NCBI GenBank assembly: GCA_032622095.1
Contig: CP136065.1
Location: forward strand, 240,973,530 to 241,037,529
Direction of reading: 5' to 3'
Length of the DNA stretch: 64,000 nt
DNA from: Siphonodentalium dalli
Taxonomy: Eukaryota > Mollusca > Scaphopoda > Gadilida > Siphonodentaliidae
Part shown: piece by piece, positions 59,301-64,000 of the stretch
Position numbering within the stretch: position 1 is the stretch's first letter
Layout of the letters: the number at the start of each line of letters is the position of its first letter
Translations under genes and position numbers: made by a program
Notes under the pieces: generated by a model
The model's database searches: none
Seen by the model: the letters and a program-made list of their open reading frames with translations, nothing else
What the model was told of the DNA's origin: nothing

Positions 59301-60116
59301 ATAGCCTCAAATTAACATTGTATTTAGTTACTTTTTCCCTTCTGATCAGTTTAATTTGCAGAAAATAAAATACATAATCGAGGTGACTAATGGGTGAACA
59401 TCACCAACTTCAACTAGGGAACTTCAATCTGTTCCTAGGTCTCCCATAACAGTTGAGGCCCAAGCAGAATGAGGTTCCCTAAGGGTGAGTTTGATGATGC
59501 TATCCCGCACAGCGTGATAGTCACTAAATTCACCCTCTGGGGATCTCTTCATGCAAATGTCAGACACACACTATTTAGACTTGGCAATGTCTTCCCTCTG
59601 TCAATAGATGATGTTTTAACCCTTTACCCAACAGAACGGCCCTGTGCCCATGCATTCTCTTATATATGCGAGTCGACCATAGGCCAATGCATTCTCTTAT
59701 ATATGCGAGGCGACCTATGGTCGACTCGCATATATAAGAGAATGCATTGGCACAGGGCATAACTGTAACTATCACAATGTGGTCAAGGAGCCGGTTCCAA
59801 TGATATCCATATTTATATGGTTCTATTGAGACAGACCGAAGATATTTTAGGCTGTTGAAGCTTTATTTGGCCGGTTTTGGCCGTTTTGTTGGGTAAAGGG
59901 ATATAGCTTAGTCACTGAAATGATGGTAAGAACCATCCAATAAATCAGTCTTATTGATATGTGATTTCTTTGATGTTTCAGTTAAATGCCGCGACAGTTG
60001 GCTGCTACAGAGTTCAGTATTCGACAGATTTACTTGAACAGTTTATTCCTGCCATCAAGGATCAGACATTACCTCCAAGAGACAGACTCGGTTTACAGTC
60101 GGATCTCTTTGCCTTG
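32245..60116 (+). CDS. NPEPPS: Puromycin-sensitive aminopeptidase-like (M1 family), 14 exons, C-terminus outside window
   Basis: M1 zinc aminopeptidases remove N-terminal residues from peptides; this subfamily is largely cytosolic and trims proteasome products. Fourteen exons (32245-32367, 33216-33291, 33840-33922, 35496-35618, 37672-37779, 39048-39248, 40078-40174, 44040-44188, 46932-47096, 47802-47906, 49693-49848, 50708-50786, 52551-52687, 59982-60116) join in frame for 579 codons with no stop. Motifs: GAMEN at 271-275, zinc motif HELAH at 307-311 with the third ligand E330 in NEGFASW (H-E-x2-H-x18-E), and catalytic Tyr393 in SISYSKG. Residue spacing matches the cytosolic form of human PSA throughout these sites. 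The start ATG aligns with the internal MPEKR-type start of the vertebrate enzyme; tttcag at 32227-32232 could be an acceptor for an upstream 5' UTR exon. The C-terminal third is beyond 64000. Confidence 0.94.
32425..32605 (+). repeat. Single arm of a palindromic MITE
   Basis: Shares cactaaatccggcc, tatactcaacagaatata and catgcaaacaacatggtaat with the full foldback at 40200-40556. Only one arm is present in intron 1. Confidence 0.75.
33066..33137. repeat. Solo hairpin module (ccaatgcattctcttata type)
   Basis: The arms gccaatgcattctcttatat and its inverse are separated by a short loop. It is the same hairpin module found inside the TTAA elements at 15691, 51220 and 59620, here without recognisable outer TIRs. 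Confidence 0.75.
33216..33291 (+). CDS. NPEPPS: NPEPPS-like exon 2
   Basis: Acceptor tactttcag, donor gtaaaag. It encodes [20 protein letters not shown] and SYSAK plus one base of a split codon. It continues the N-terminal domain. Confidence 0.9.
33840..33922 (+). CDS. NPEPPS: NPEPPS-like exon 3
   Basis: Acceptor tttcttcag, donor gtaagc. It encodes [20 protein letters not shown] and FKFEEQLQ; the first codon is shared with exon 2. Confidence 0.9.
33945..34100. mobile_element. Hairpin MITE (gcagaatgaggtcc family), intron 3
   Basis: The arms gcagaatgaggtccccagag and ctaaggacctcattctgc, with complementary tgaatttag-type inner parts, form a hairpin of about 100 bp. Other copies are at 39680, 49905, 51975, 52921 and 59150. 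Confidence 0.8.
34101..35495. other. Intron 3 remainder, no feature recognised
   Basis: AT-rich intronic sequence. Nothing coding or clearly repeated was seen apart from the hairpin MITE before it. Confidence 0.5.
35496..35618 (+). CDS. NPEPPS: NPEPPS-like exon 4
   Basis: 41 codons from [20 protein letters not shown] to RFGAVTQFE, acceptor tttttacag, donor gtaggtag. It holds the conserved GFYRSKY segment. Its last ~26 nt and donor seed the intron 4 minisatellite. Confidence 0.93.
35619..37321 (+). repeat. Minisatellite made of exon 4 end plus 5' splice site, split by a hAT element
   Basis: The unit (about 33-37 bp) is gatttggtgcagtaactcag plus tttgag from the end of exon 4 followed by gtaggtag or gtaggtacatgta. 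The array occupies 35619-35827 and 36931-37321. About 17 extra donor-like gaggtaggt/gaggtaagt junctions are visible besides the true one. At 37265-37300 the exon-derived part matches exon 4 exactly, including the donor. The first possible in-frame continuation past the true donor is a stop (GTA GGT AGA TAG). Confidence 0.93.
35828..36930. mobile_element. hAT-like non-autonomous element in the exon 4 minisatellite
   Basis: Ends are TAGGGCTGGACGATATTAAC and the inverse-type CCGCCCAGCACTA. The 8 bp GTAGGTAC flanks both sides (35820-35827 and 36931-36938). Because the target is a repeat containing this 8-mer, the duplication is likely but not certain. There is no transposase ORF in the 1103 bp. 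Confidence 0.75.
37672..37779 (+). CDS. NPEPPS: NPEPPS-like exon 5
   Basis: 36 codons, [20 protein letters not shown] then [16 protein letters not shown]. The [12 protein letters not shown] block is strongly conserved in M1 peptidases. Acceptor acttttcag, donor gtgagt. Confidence 0.94.
37985..38242 (+). repeat. Interspersed repeat, second copy
   Basis: Partner of 31851-32125, sharing gaagtcataaaaaat and ccggaaaaggtatatt. It is preceded by a block (about 37885-37975) that resembles 19455-19545, both with aatatatactttttt-like cores. Confidence 0.7.
38521..39021. mobile_element. TIR element ending 26 nt before exon 6
   Basis: Ends are ATGCTCTAATTAATTGACCC and the inverse GGGTCGATTAATTAGAGCAT (one mismatch), flanked on both sides by AATAAT. 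The unit is 501 bp with no transposase. Superfamily is unassigned. Confidence 0.75.
39048..39248 (+). CDS. NPEPPS: NPEPPS-like exon 6
   Basis: 67 codons from [20 protein letters not shown] through [20 protein letters not shown] to [10 protein letters not shown]. The STYL.AF..GEYD block is conserved in the family. The acceptor tttactacag is short in pyrimidines, with a TIR element ending 26 nt upstream; donor gtaatt. Confidence 0.93.
39680..40072. mobile_element. Composite MITE (two gcagaatgaggtcc hairpins), right end truncated at exon 7
   Basis: The left end gcctgagtttagtgtgcctg leads into a full hairpin (39710-39800). A ~215 bp middle with catctgatatggg follows, then a second hairpin start at 40017 that stops after gctagcccgct at 40061. 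Its right TIR is missing, and exon 7's acceptor tract follows within a few bases. Confidence 0.8.
40078..40174 (+). CDS. NPEPPS: NPEPPS-like exon 7
   Basis: Encodes [20 protein letters not shown] and [12 protein letters not shown] plus one base of the GAMEN glycine codon. Acceptor ctgcttttag, donor gtaaaa. It is flanked on both sides by transposable elements within 5-26 nt. Confidence 0.93.
40200..40556. mobile_element. Palindromic MITE starting 26 nt after exon 7
   Basis: Arms about 40200-40378 and 40385-40556 are inverted copies: cactaaatccggcc pairs with ggccggatttagtg-type sequence, and aatgcaaacaacat pairs with atgttgtttgcatt. The ends read taaagggtt and ccccctttaa, so a TTAA-like border is possible. 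A single arm lies at 32425-32605. Confidence 0.85.
40681..40990. repeat. Minisatellite (~38-40 bp), intron 7
   Basis: Units like atgcagtcaattagaaaaca with catatatcgtgg occur about four times in 40681-40815, with another partial copy at 40968-40995. Confidence 0.8.
41200..42625. mobile_element. TA-flanked TIR element (Tc1/mariner or pogo-like), non-autonomous
   Basis: The left end CAGTGAAACCTGTTATGAG and the right end gcagttttCACTG are inverted, with TA at 41198-41199 and 42626-42627. Subterminal ggtcggtcacggcagtggtc and gacaagtggtcggc repeats occur near both ends. The 1426 bp contain no transposase ORF. Confidence 0.75.
42703..43757. mobile_element. hAT-like non-autonomous element, intron 7
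   Basis: TIRs are TAGAGGTGCCACGATTA and the inverse TAATCGTGGCACCCCTA (one mismatch), flanked by an exact 8 bp duplication AATCCATG at 42695-42702 and 43758-43765. Subterminal aatcgataatcg-type repeats are present. There is no transposase ORF in 1055 bp. Confidence 0.9.
44040..44188 (+). CDS. NPEPPS: NPEPPS-like exon 8 (GAMEN and zinc motif)
   Basis: Encodes (G)[19 protein letters not shown] through [17 protein letters not shown]. It holds the substrate-binding GAMEN motif, the two zinc histidines and the catalytic Glu of HELAH. Acceptor atttttcag, donor gtatga; the first codon is split with exon 7. Confidence 0.96.
44442..45343. mobile_element. PIF/Harbinger-like MITE (TTA duplication)
   Basis: The left end GGCCAAAAAAAAGTGTTTTG and the right end, inverse GGCCAAATAAAAAAAGTTTT, are flanked by TTA (44439-44441 and 45344-45346). 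The 3 bp TTA duplication and GG-starting TIRs fit PIF/Harbinger. 902 bp, no ORF. Its right end is homologous to 50972-51095. Confidence 0.78.
45389..46736. mobile_element. hAT-like non-autonomous element, intron 8
   Basis: TIRs are TAGAGCTGAAATGGTT and the inverse-type AACCGTTTCAGCTCTA. The 8 bp ATAATCAC flanks both sides (45381-45388, 46737-46744). Subterminal repeats of ctaaccggttaacc occur at both ends. The target is a unit of the 22 bp minisatellite that follows. 1348 bp, no transposase ORF. Confidence 0.85.
46737..46882. repeat. 22 bp minisatellite before exon 9
   Basis: About 6.5 copies of taatcaccagacaaaggatg plus tg/ta. One further unit lies left of the hAT element at 45369-45388. 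It ends about 50 bp before exon 9. Confidence 0.92.
46932..47096 (+). CDS. NPEPPS: NPEPPS-like exon 9 (third zinc ligand)
   Basis: 55 codons from [20 protein letters not shown] to [15 protein letters not shown]. Glu of NEGFASW is the third zinc ligand, exactly 18 residues after the second zinc histidine. Acceptor attttttcag, donor gtgatt. Confidence 0.96.
47515..47690 (+). repeat. ggggggtat...tctgtctgtcc repeat fragment
   Basis: Shares ggggggtat(t/a)ctgga, tgtccgtcc-like runs, aaacttggcacagatattta and accatgg..acctgtgcacctg with the longer copy at 53505-54080. Confidence 0.65.
47802..47906 (+). CDS. NPEPPS: NPEPPS-like exon 10 (catalytic tyrosine)
   Basis: 35 codons, [20 protein letters not shown] then [15 protein letters not shown]. 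Tyr of SISYSKG is the transition-state-stabilising tyrosine of M1 enzymes. Acceptor ctcatttcag, donor gtaagt. Its last 33 nt are duplicated downstream with the donor. Confidence 0.95.
47874..48130 (+). repeat. Tandem duplication of exon 10 end plus 5' splice site
   Basis: Three copies begin atccggatgttacacag at 47874, 47971 and 48067 (period 97/96 bp). Copy 1 contains the real exon end and donor. Copy 2 repeats the exon part, gatgatgtaagtgtg and the intron part without a visible mismatch, so it is recent. Copy 3 is diverged and its donor reads gtaatta. Splicing at copy 2 would add 97 nt and reach a TGA. Confidence 0.95.
48780..49650. repeat. Diverged ~190 bp tandem repeat, intron 10
   Basis: Blocks containing ctatttgacccagtgacc, ttgaacaaatctga, cccagtcacccaagg, accaaatataagct and agaattactatgg recur about four times. 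The block ends in a gacagacagacagatgg microsatellite and ctcaggtgagct. Confidence 0.8.
49693..49848 (+). CDS. NPEPPS: NPEPPS-like exon 11
   Basis: 52 codons, [40 protein letters not shown] and [12 protein letters not shown]. The W-T-x-Q-M-G-(F/Y)-P block is diagnostic of the family. Acceptor attgttctag; the donor gtttgt is weak (no purine at +3). Confidence 0.94.
49821..49905 (+). repeat. Tandem duplication of exon 11 end plus 5' splice site
   Basis: ctctcagatgg...tccctgtcatcaaggtttgt starts at 49821 (exon) and again at 49858 (intron), and a third start ctctcagatg at 49894 breaks off into a MITE. Donors are 36 nt apart. The in-frame continuation after the true donor is GTT TGT TAA, a stop. 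Confidence 0.92.
49905..50015. mobile_element. Hairpin MITE (gcagaatgaggtcc family), half copy, intron 11
   Basis: The arms agagggtgaatttag and ctaaattcaccctct are followed by the family right end cctcattctgcaaatgacag and actaaactcaggc. The left outer part is missing where it meets the exon 11 duplication. Confidence 0.8.
50116..50588. mobile_element. TIR element with internal tandem repeat, intron 11
   Basis: The left end ttgtcccccgaaaa and the right end ttttcgggggaca are inverted. Inside, a block with taccttcatggtgtaatca and gatgtgcaacatgtatatag occurs twice (about 50209 and 50397). Class is uncertain. Confidence 0.7.
50708..50786 (+). CDS. NPEPPS: NPEPPS-like exon 12
   Basis: Encodes [20 protein letters not shown] and ANGKKS plus one base of a split Glu codon. 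Acceptor gttattcag, donor gtaacg. Confidence 0.9.
50972..51100. repeat. End fragment of the GGCCAAA Harbinger-like family
   Basis: Runs taaggccaaacaaaaaaag, ttgattctcaggcaat, gcccatagtaagcatgggtt. It is the inverse of the right end of 44442-45343. Preceded by TAA; no matching second end was located nearby. Confidence 0.7.
51220..51466. mobile_element. TTAA-flanked MITE with two hairpin modules, intron 12
   Basis: Ends CACTTTCATGACGGGAG and inverse-type CTGCAGTCATGAAAGGG are flanked by TTAA (51216-51219 and 51467-51470). It contains two ccaatgcattctcttata-type hairpins (about 51268-51335 and 51358-51428), which also occur in the CCCTTTACCCAACA elements although the outer TIRs differ. Confidence 0.82.
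51549..51750. repeat. ~42 bp minisatellite, intron 12
   Basis: About 4.5 copies of ccgattcattactgtaatgg with gtaactatgtaacctgtgat. One unit is 44 bp. Confidence 0.9.
51975..52430. mobile_element. Full-length composite MITE (two hairpins), intron 12
   Basis: Ends caggcctgag and inverse ctcaggcctg. Hairpins at about 51998-52090 and 52308-52398 use gcagaatgaggtcc arms around a ~215 bp middle (catcttctctgg...gaacttcaatctgag). It ends about 120 bp before exon 13. Confidence 0.82.
52551..52687 (+). CDS. NPEPPS: NPEPPS-like exon 13
   Basis: Encodes (E)[18 protein letters not shown] through [12 protein letters not shown], the small beta domain of M1 enzymes (W-x-V-P-I motif). Acceptor ttctctacag, donor gtaaaa; the first codon is shared with exon 12. 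Confidence 0.92.
52921..52983. mobile_element. Left half of a composite MITE interrupted by the 5.9 kb insertion
   Basis: Sequence cacggtgggctagcatcacc to ctcattcttcTTA matches 59217-59278. Its continuation (ggttcatcttctgggaagta) resumes at 58919. The insertion therefore split one copy of this repeat. Confidence 0.85.
53505..54080 (+). repeat. ccccccgcaacgaag...ggggggtat repeat
   Basis: Starts with taccccccgcaacg and agttaggggggtatactgg, has a gtccgtccgtccgtc microsatellite, then repeated blocks with attcctacatttttcggtca and accatgggaacctgtgca. It relates to 47515-47690 and lies inside the TIR unit. Confidence 0.7.
54100..55942 (-). other. Non-coding region downstream of the recombinase gene
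   Basis: Probably the 3' part of the retrotransposon on the minus strand. A 60-codon ORF at 54280-54462 and a 94-codon ORF at 54714-54998 have no recognisable family. An inverted pair catcctgcctttggggc / gccccaaaaaaggatg lies at 55750-55826. A TA microsatellite lies at about 55598-55614. I could not locate the split or inverted repeats expected for a DIRS-order element. Confidence 0.5.
55943..57046 (-). CDS. Tyrosine recombinase of a DIRS-order (Ngaro-like) retrotransposon
   Basis: A 367-residue ORF with the catalytic set of tyrosine recombinases: R191 in GFLRCGE, K231 in RHSKTD, H308-x-x-R311 in [10 protein letters not shown]334 in GRWESD and Y342 in YTRYI. The N-terminal ~110 residues resemble a SAM-like core-binding domain ([14 protein letters not shown]). 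In these elements the enzyme integrates a circular cDNA without the usual integrase. It overlaps the end of the RT gene by 88 nt in another frame. The ORF is uninterrupted. Confidence 0.9.
   Translation of the reverse strand: MFSGIPKTGTGSRFRSNSMPRLQRGHGNLIDRAEELWSNSVSPQTRVQYLVGLNWLRKFALLSNIHISSTVQLPVLNESVILQFIAFCHFEIKLSYSTVKLYLSGIRFFYISAGLPNPLEQPNGHPWPRIHGVLKSIKKQQSTTARPRLPITFNILQKLVVKLNLSPSRISNIDCLVMKTALVIGFFGFLRCGEFTITSAREKASAILLRDISFINREKQKTASLLLRHSKTDPFKKGVHIKYFCLSPICPVLLLEQLISARRVNGASDNSPLFINSAGDPLTRQTFVSNLKALILSCGISSQYYSGHSLRIGAATTACGARLEDHLIKTLGRWESDCYTRYIHTPIDTLYQAHCALSQASSTSSCI
56959..58602 (-). CDS. Reverse transcriptase-RNase H of a DIRS-order retrotransposon, active-site change
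   Basis: A 547-residue ORF. RT motif A is FHCDISSAF (D169) and motif C reads HYLDNF, so the usual YxDD is YLDN (N238, codon AAT at 57889-57891). RNase H follows with D401 (LYTDASS), E439 (FLEIYP), D464 (MCDNEA) and D514 (VPDSLSR). No DNA N6-methyltransferase domain is seen after RNase H, which argues for a Ngaro-type rather than DIRS1/PAT-type layout. It starts with ATG 15 nt after the Gag stop. The frame is otherwise open. Confidence 0.9.
   Translation of the reverse strand: MPAAESKATIPNSIYTPVNVAFLGWALQSYPDRGFVQFLLEGFTSGFDTGISDLPKQSLKLRNLQSAVKDPSAVDELLAKELANNFIFGPFSEPPFATYRINPIGIAVRKLSKKKRLIVDLSAPHNSSKEHSLNSLISQEEFSLTYVSVDHAAKIIKQLPPGSHLFHCDISSAFKLCPTKKALWPYYGINWRGKFYFYSKLCFGSHSSPKIFNSLSIALCWIATNIYGIPNLLHYLDNFVTIIPRDVNPQPVVNNLLKAFSDANVPLAEEKSIGPTTCLEFLGIILDSERMECRLPHDKLARLKQLLLSFMQKSTCSKRELLSLLGHMSFAGKVVVPGRSFITYLISLASSVSELHHHINISAACRRDIAMWLSFLESWNGSSVFLNNEFTSSSDLSLYTDASSTIGFGGIFRTQWFHGKWPLEMKIEHDKDWSMAFLEIYPIAIASMIWGHLWSNKRIVFMCDNEATVLIIKKGRSKIPSIMKLMRRLTLSALNHNFMFYASYIPSKHNNVPDSLSRYCFQEFRKLAPEADSEAIPCPAFNAVMAI
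58618..58842 (-). CDS. C-terminal Gag fragment with CCCH zinc finger
   Basis: 74 codons: a proline-rich start, then C-x8-C-x5-C-x3-H ([20 protein letters not shown]), then [15 protein letters not shown] and a basic tail. This looks like the nucleic-acid-binding end of a Gag. A full Gag would be several hundred residues, but the sequence above 58842 quickly becomes the TIR at 58915, so the N-terminal part is missing. The ATG used here may be internal. Confidence 0.75.
   Translation of the reverse strand: MPPPTGGSPPAIATPTGLGTPCLQFNSVRGCSFGPTCKYSHQCLSCQGPHSRQVCSKKQSRQKPFPFTPPGKSA
58919..58965. mobile_element. Right half of the split composite MITE
   Basis: ggttcatcttctgggaagta continues the repeat broken at 52983. 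The same stretch is intact at 59279-59310. Confidence 0.8.
59150..59585. mobile_element. Composite MITE (two hairpins), full-length diverged copy, intron 13
   Basis: The left end aagcctgggtatagtgtatc and the right end gtcagacacacactattta are inverted-type. Hairpins lie at 59180-59270 and 59465-59555, with a middle that includes ttcatcttctgggaag. Confidence 0.78.
59620..59900. mobile_element. piggyBac-like MITE, second copy (inverted orientation)
   Basis: TIRs CCCTTTACCCAACAGA and inverse TGTTGGGTAAAGGG; TTAA on the left (59616-59619) but gata on the right, so the duplication is degraded. The interior matches 15691-16082 in reverse, including aactgtaactatcacaatgt. It ends about 80 bp before exon 14. 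Confidence 0.83.
59982..60116 (+). CDS. NPEPPS: NPEPPS-like exon 14 (last in window)
   Basis: 45 codons, [40 protein letters not shown] and DLFAL. This is the junction to the helical C-terminal domain (G-x-Y-R-V-x-Y and R-x-G-L-x-x-D motifs). Acceptor gatgtttcag, donor gtagga. No later exon was recognised before 64000. Confidence 0.94.
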
Positions 60117-61060
60117 GTAGGAACAATGTTAACAATATCATGCTTTCTCTGGGTGTAGTCAGTGCATTTGTGTGTAACAAATACATTTATATTAGATAAT
60201 GCTATGAATCTCTACTCTGGTTACCGCCCGTAGAGATCATATTCCACCAGTACAAAACCTGGGAACTTTTTGAAGTTTGACAGGGAACCTTATAAAGTTG
60301 AAAAAATAATGCAGGGAATAGATATCTTAGTTATTATTAGTGATGCATTGGCCGATAATAGCCCATCGGATATTAATCGTCCCATCGCAGTTGAACATCG
60401 GCTTTTACCGATTGTCAAAACAAACAAAAACATTCTTGTATCTAAGCGCTATATGCATGCTTTAATACGCATACACAATACAACCGTAGTATTGAATGTA
60501 AAACACAGTTGTAATAACCTAAAAAGAAGTTATTGGCATCGTCCAAACAGTCTGGTATGATTATATATAAGCATGGCAATACACCTGTTCGATATATCCC
60601 GTGTAATATGAAGTTATTGGTTCAATCGCGTGGATACGAAATAGATTCAACAACTGACCTCATTACAATGCACATGTAGTTTCCGGTTGAGCACGTGCCT
60701 TAATGTGACGTCACATGCTATGTCAATAATTTGAAGCATGCACTGAATGAATTAGTACAGTCGCGATCAGAACTGAGGAGGGGCATAATTAAATTATCTC
60801 TGTAAGGGACAATATGGTGAAGAAGTCCCAAATTGCACGTTTTTTTGTCGCTCCGCGAGTTGCCATTGTTATAATGTTATGGCGTACTACAAGTTACGGC
60901 GTACGCTATGAAATATGCTTAGCTCCATGTTGAACTCGGAGGCGGTCTAGCAAAACAAAATTTGAGTAGGCGGAACTATAAAAGCTTCCCAGTTATTAAA
61001 CGACAAAAGGTGTGACCAATGGGAATTTGGGAAATCTCAGAAAAATATGACACTAATTAT
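60117..61060. other. Intron 14 start, no feature recognised
   Basis: Unique-looking sequence without an exon match; the 96-codon ORF at 60270 has no recognisable family. Confidence 0.5.
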
Positions 61061-61064
61061 TAGC

Positions 61065-63150
61065 TCAACTTACTTTTTAAGTTTGAGCTATTGCCATGGG
61101 TTGGCATCCGTCGTGTGTGTGTGCGTGCATGTGTGCGTCCGTCAACAATTTCCTTTGGCGCGGGCTATAGGTCGTATCTTTGGTCTGATCTTGTCATGAA
61201 TGTTGACATGTAGATGGGAACGAGTCATTTTGGGGTCATTCGGCCAAAAAACATGGCCGCTGGTGGCCATCTTGGATTTCAAAATTAAATCCATTGGCGC
61301 GGGCTACAGGCCGTACTGTTTGTGTGATCATCATAAAATTTGTCATGAATATTGACATTTACATGTAGATGGGAACGAGTCATTTTAGGATCATTCGGCC
61401 AAAAAACATGGCCGCTGGTGGCCATCTTGGATTTTACTCTTTGCATCACTAAATCCTTTGACACATCCTACAGACCACATCTCTGATCCGATCATCACCA
61501 AACTTCATATGGATCAGTTGGGGTGATCTCTTGATGGGAACAAGGCATTTTTGGGGTCATTTGGCCAAAAAACATGGCCGCCATCATCCATCTTGGATTT
61601 TACTCTTTGCATCACTAAATACTTTGGCGCGGGTTACAGGTCGTATCTTTGGTCTGATCTTTATGAAATTTGTCATGAATGTTGACATTGTCATGTAGAT
61701 GGGAACGAGTCATTTTGGGGTCATTCGGCCAAAAAACATGGCCGCTGGTGGCCATCTTGGATTTCAAATTTGAATCCATTGGCGCGGGCTACAGGCATTA
61801 CTGTTTGTCTGATCATCATAAAATTTGTCATGAATGTTGACATTTACATGTAGATGGGAACGAGTCATTTTAGGATCATTCGGCCAAAAAACATGGCCGC
61901 TGGTGGTCATCTTGGATTTTACTCTTTGCATCACTAAATCCTTTGACACATCCTACAGACCACATCTCTGATCCGATCAAAAAACATGGCTGCATCATCC
62001 ATCTTGGATTTTACTCTTTGCATCACTAAATACTTTGGCGCGGGCTACAGGTCGTATCTTTGGTCTGATCTTTATGAAATTTGTCATGAATGAAGATCCA
62101 TATGGGAACTTCATATGGATCACCGGGATGACCGCTAGATGGGAATGAGTCATTTTGGGGTCATTTGGCCAAAAAACATGGCCGCCGTCAGCCATCTTGG
62201 ATTTTACTCTTTGCATCACTAAATACTTTGGCGCGGGCTACAGGTCGTATCTTTATGAAATTTGTCATGAATGTTGACATTGACATGTAGATGGGAACGA
62301 GTCATTTTGGGGTCATTCGGCCAAAACACATGGCCGCTGGTGGCCATCTTTGATTTCAAATTTGAATCCATTGGCGCTGGCTACAGGCCATACTGTTTGT
62401 CTGATCATCATAAAATTTGTCATGAATGTTGACATTTACATGTAGATGGGAACGAGTCATTTTAGGATCATTCGGCCAAAAAACATGGCGCAGTGGCCAT
62501 CTTGGATTTTACTCTTTGCATCACTAAATACTTTCACACACCCTACAGACCACAACCCTGATCCGATCATCACCTAACTTCATATTCATCATTGGGGTGG
62601 CCCCTAGTTGGGCACAAATCATTTTGGGGTAATTCGGCCAAAAAACATGGCCGCTGGTGGCCATCTTGGATTTCAAAATTGAATCAATTGGCGCGGGCTA
62701 CAGTCCGTACTGTTTGTCTGATCATCATAAAATTTGTCATGAATGTTGACATTTACATGTAGATGGGAACGAGTCATTTTAGGATCAATCCGCCAATAAA
62801 CATGGCCGCTGGTGGCCATCTTGGATTTTACTCTTTGCATCACTAAATCCTTTGACACATCCTACAGACCACATCCCTGATCTGATCATCACCAAACTTC
62901 ATATGGATCATCGGGGTGACCTCTTGATGGGAACGAGTCATTTTGGGGTCATTCGGCAAAACAATATGGCCATTTTGGATTTTACTCTTTGTATGACTCA
63001 ATATTTCTACAAAATCCATTAGCATGGGTTATAGACCGATCTCATTTACATCTTGTCTTACTTAGACATTTCAATTAGCACCTTTCCTAATTCCTCCATT
63101 TACTGTCAACCATTAAATTATTCCCCTACCTAAGTTGAGCTACAGTGTCA
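61065..63150 (+). repeat. Expanded agctca...tgagct repeat, tandem internal blocks
   Basis: Begins ttagctcaacttac and ends aagttgagctacagtgtcat, as in the short copy at 30783-31403. Between them a block with ggcgcgggctacagg, ttgtcatgaatgttgacat, gatgggaacgagtcatttt and acatggccgctggtggccat followed by cttggattt recurs about nine or ten times in alternating variants, expanding the element to about 2.1 kb. Confidence 0.88.
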
Positions 63151-63334
63151 TTGACACTTTCATTATCCATCATTTTAAATTTAGTTAATAATTATCGCAT
63201 TCCATACATTGTCGCGACTAACAATTATTCAATCAATACCTTTATCCGCATGCAAGTGTTCCCCTTATGGTGATAATGTTATTCTGATTCGGCACCTTTG
63301 ATCTCTTTGTCAAAACAACTACCGGTGTAACACG

Positions 63335-63425
63335 ATATCTTCCCCCCTGGGTATCTTCCCCCCCGGGGGGGAACATACCCCGGGGTATCTTCCCCCCCAC
63401 CCTGGGTATCTTCCCCCCCACTCGT
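63335..63425. repeat. C/G-run palindromic patch
   Basis: Repeated gtatcttcccccc units, with a nearly perfect palindrome ttcccccccgggggggaa at about 63356-63373. Long G runs on the minus strand could form unusual structures. Confidence 0.8.
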
Positions 63426-63439
63426 ACATTTTTTTTCCC

Positions 63440-64000
63440 TCACTTATTTTATATTATTATGGTAAGAAATGCCGAGAAAACTATTAAATTATTTTTTTTT
63501 TTTTTGTTATATGAAGTTTAACTTAACCCAGTAATAGCATAAATATGTCAAAATATTACCTTATGATTCTATCGTTTAATTTGCTTTATATAGTCATGAA
63601 ATGGCGAGAAATTAACTTTATATGAGCACAATTTGATAGAGTAAGAATTTGGGGTGGGGGGTGGAGATACCCAGGCCTGAGTATCTTTCCCCCCACCCAG
63701 CGCCTACATATGAAAAAATTAAACGTATGATTTTATTGCTTAATTTGCTTTATATAGTCATGAATTGGCGAGAAATTAACTTTATATGAGCAAAATTTGA
63801 TAGAGTAAGAATTTGGGGTGGGGGGGGAAATACCCAGGCCTGAGTATCTTCCCCCCCCCCACCCAGCGCCTACATATGAAAAAATTAAACGTATGATTTT
63901 ATTGCTTAATTTGCTTTATATAGTCATGAATTGGCGAGAAATTAACTTTATATGAGCAAAATTTGATAGAGTAAGAATTTGGGGTGGGGGGGAGATACCC
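63440..64000. repeat. ~175 bp tandem repeat running off the window
   Basis: A unit containing ttaatttgctttatatagtc, ggcgagaaattaactttata, gatagagtaagaatttgggg and a G run, then cccaggcctgagtatctt, occurs about three times (63575, 63750, 63905). It continues past position 64000. Confidence 0.9.

Noticed and set aside
59901-59904. Right-hand TTAA duplication of the MITE at 59620-59900
   Set aside because: The bases after GGGTAAAGGG are atat, not TTAA, so the duplication is not claimed for this side.

Overview
The window is animal genomic DNA: AT-rich, with genes split into short GT..AG exons inside repeat-filled introns and no operon-like gene packing. The protein matches (puromycin-sensitive aminopeptidase, dCTP pyrophosphatase), the protostome-looking 5S rRNA fragment and the style of the repeats (GGAC/CAGA runs, diverged ~150-200 bp blocks, many TIR hairpins) suggest a marine invertebrate, probably a bivalve or other mollusc. 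That assignment is inference.

Layout. 1-2200 is a nest of inverted repeats including a ~746 bp palindrome. 2274-9259 is a 7 kb satellite of about 84 copies of an 83/84 bp unit. 9260-16600 is intergenic: old interspersed repeats, a decayed LINE 3' end and a TTAA-flanked hairpin MITE. 16604-22556 (minus strand) holds three exons of a DCTPP1-like dCTP pyrophosphatase; its N-terminal exon was not found. 22630-32200 is intergenic: LINE remnants, foldback repeats, four CArG-box palindromes in a duplicated block, and a 5S rRNA-derived fragment. 32245-60116 (plus strand) holds 14 exons, 579 codons, of an NPEPPS-like M1 aminopeptidase; all junctions are in frame, the zinc site is intact, and the C-terminal third lies beyond the window. 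Its introns are packed with non-autonomous DNA transposons, several with recognisable target-site duplications: three hAT-like (8 bp), two with TTA and GGCC TIRs (PIF/Harbinger-like), one with TA, and hairpin MITEs with TTAA. Intron 13 carries a tyrosine-recombinase retrotransposon (Gag zinc-finger tail, RT-RNase H, YR, minus strand) inside a TTA-flanked TIR unit, itself inside another MITE. 61065-64000 is tandemly expanded repeats running off the end.

Most unusual observation: at four exons in two unrelated genes (DCTPP1 first visible exon; NPEPPS exons 4, 10 and 11) the 3' end of the exon together with its 5' splice site is tandemly duplicated into the following intron, with 2 to about 18 copies of the junction. 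Each array is full of decoy donors, and using the next donor would add an in-frame stop. Two further NPEPPS exons (6 and 7) have transposable elements reaching within 5-26 nt of their splice sites.

The two genes are not known to act together: one clears dCTP-type nucleotides and the other trims cytosolic peptides. They look like ordinary housekeeping genes in a repeat-rich region.
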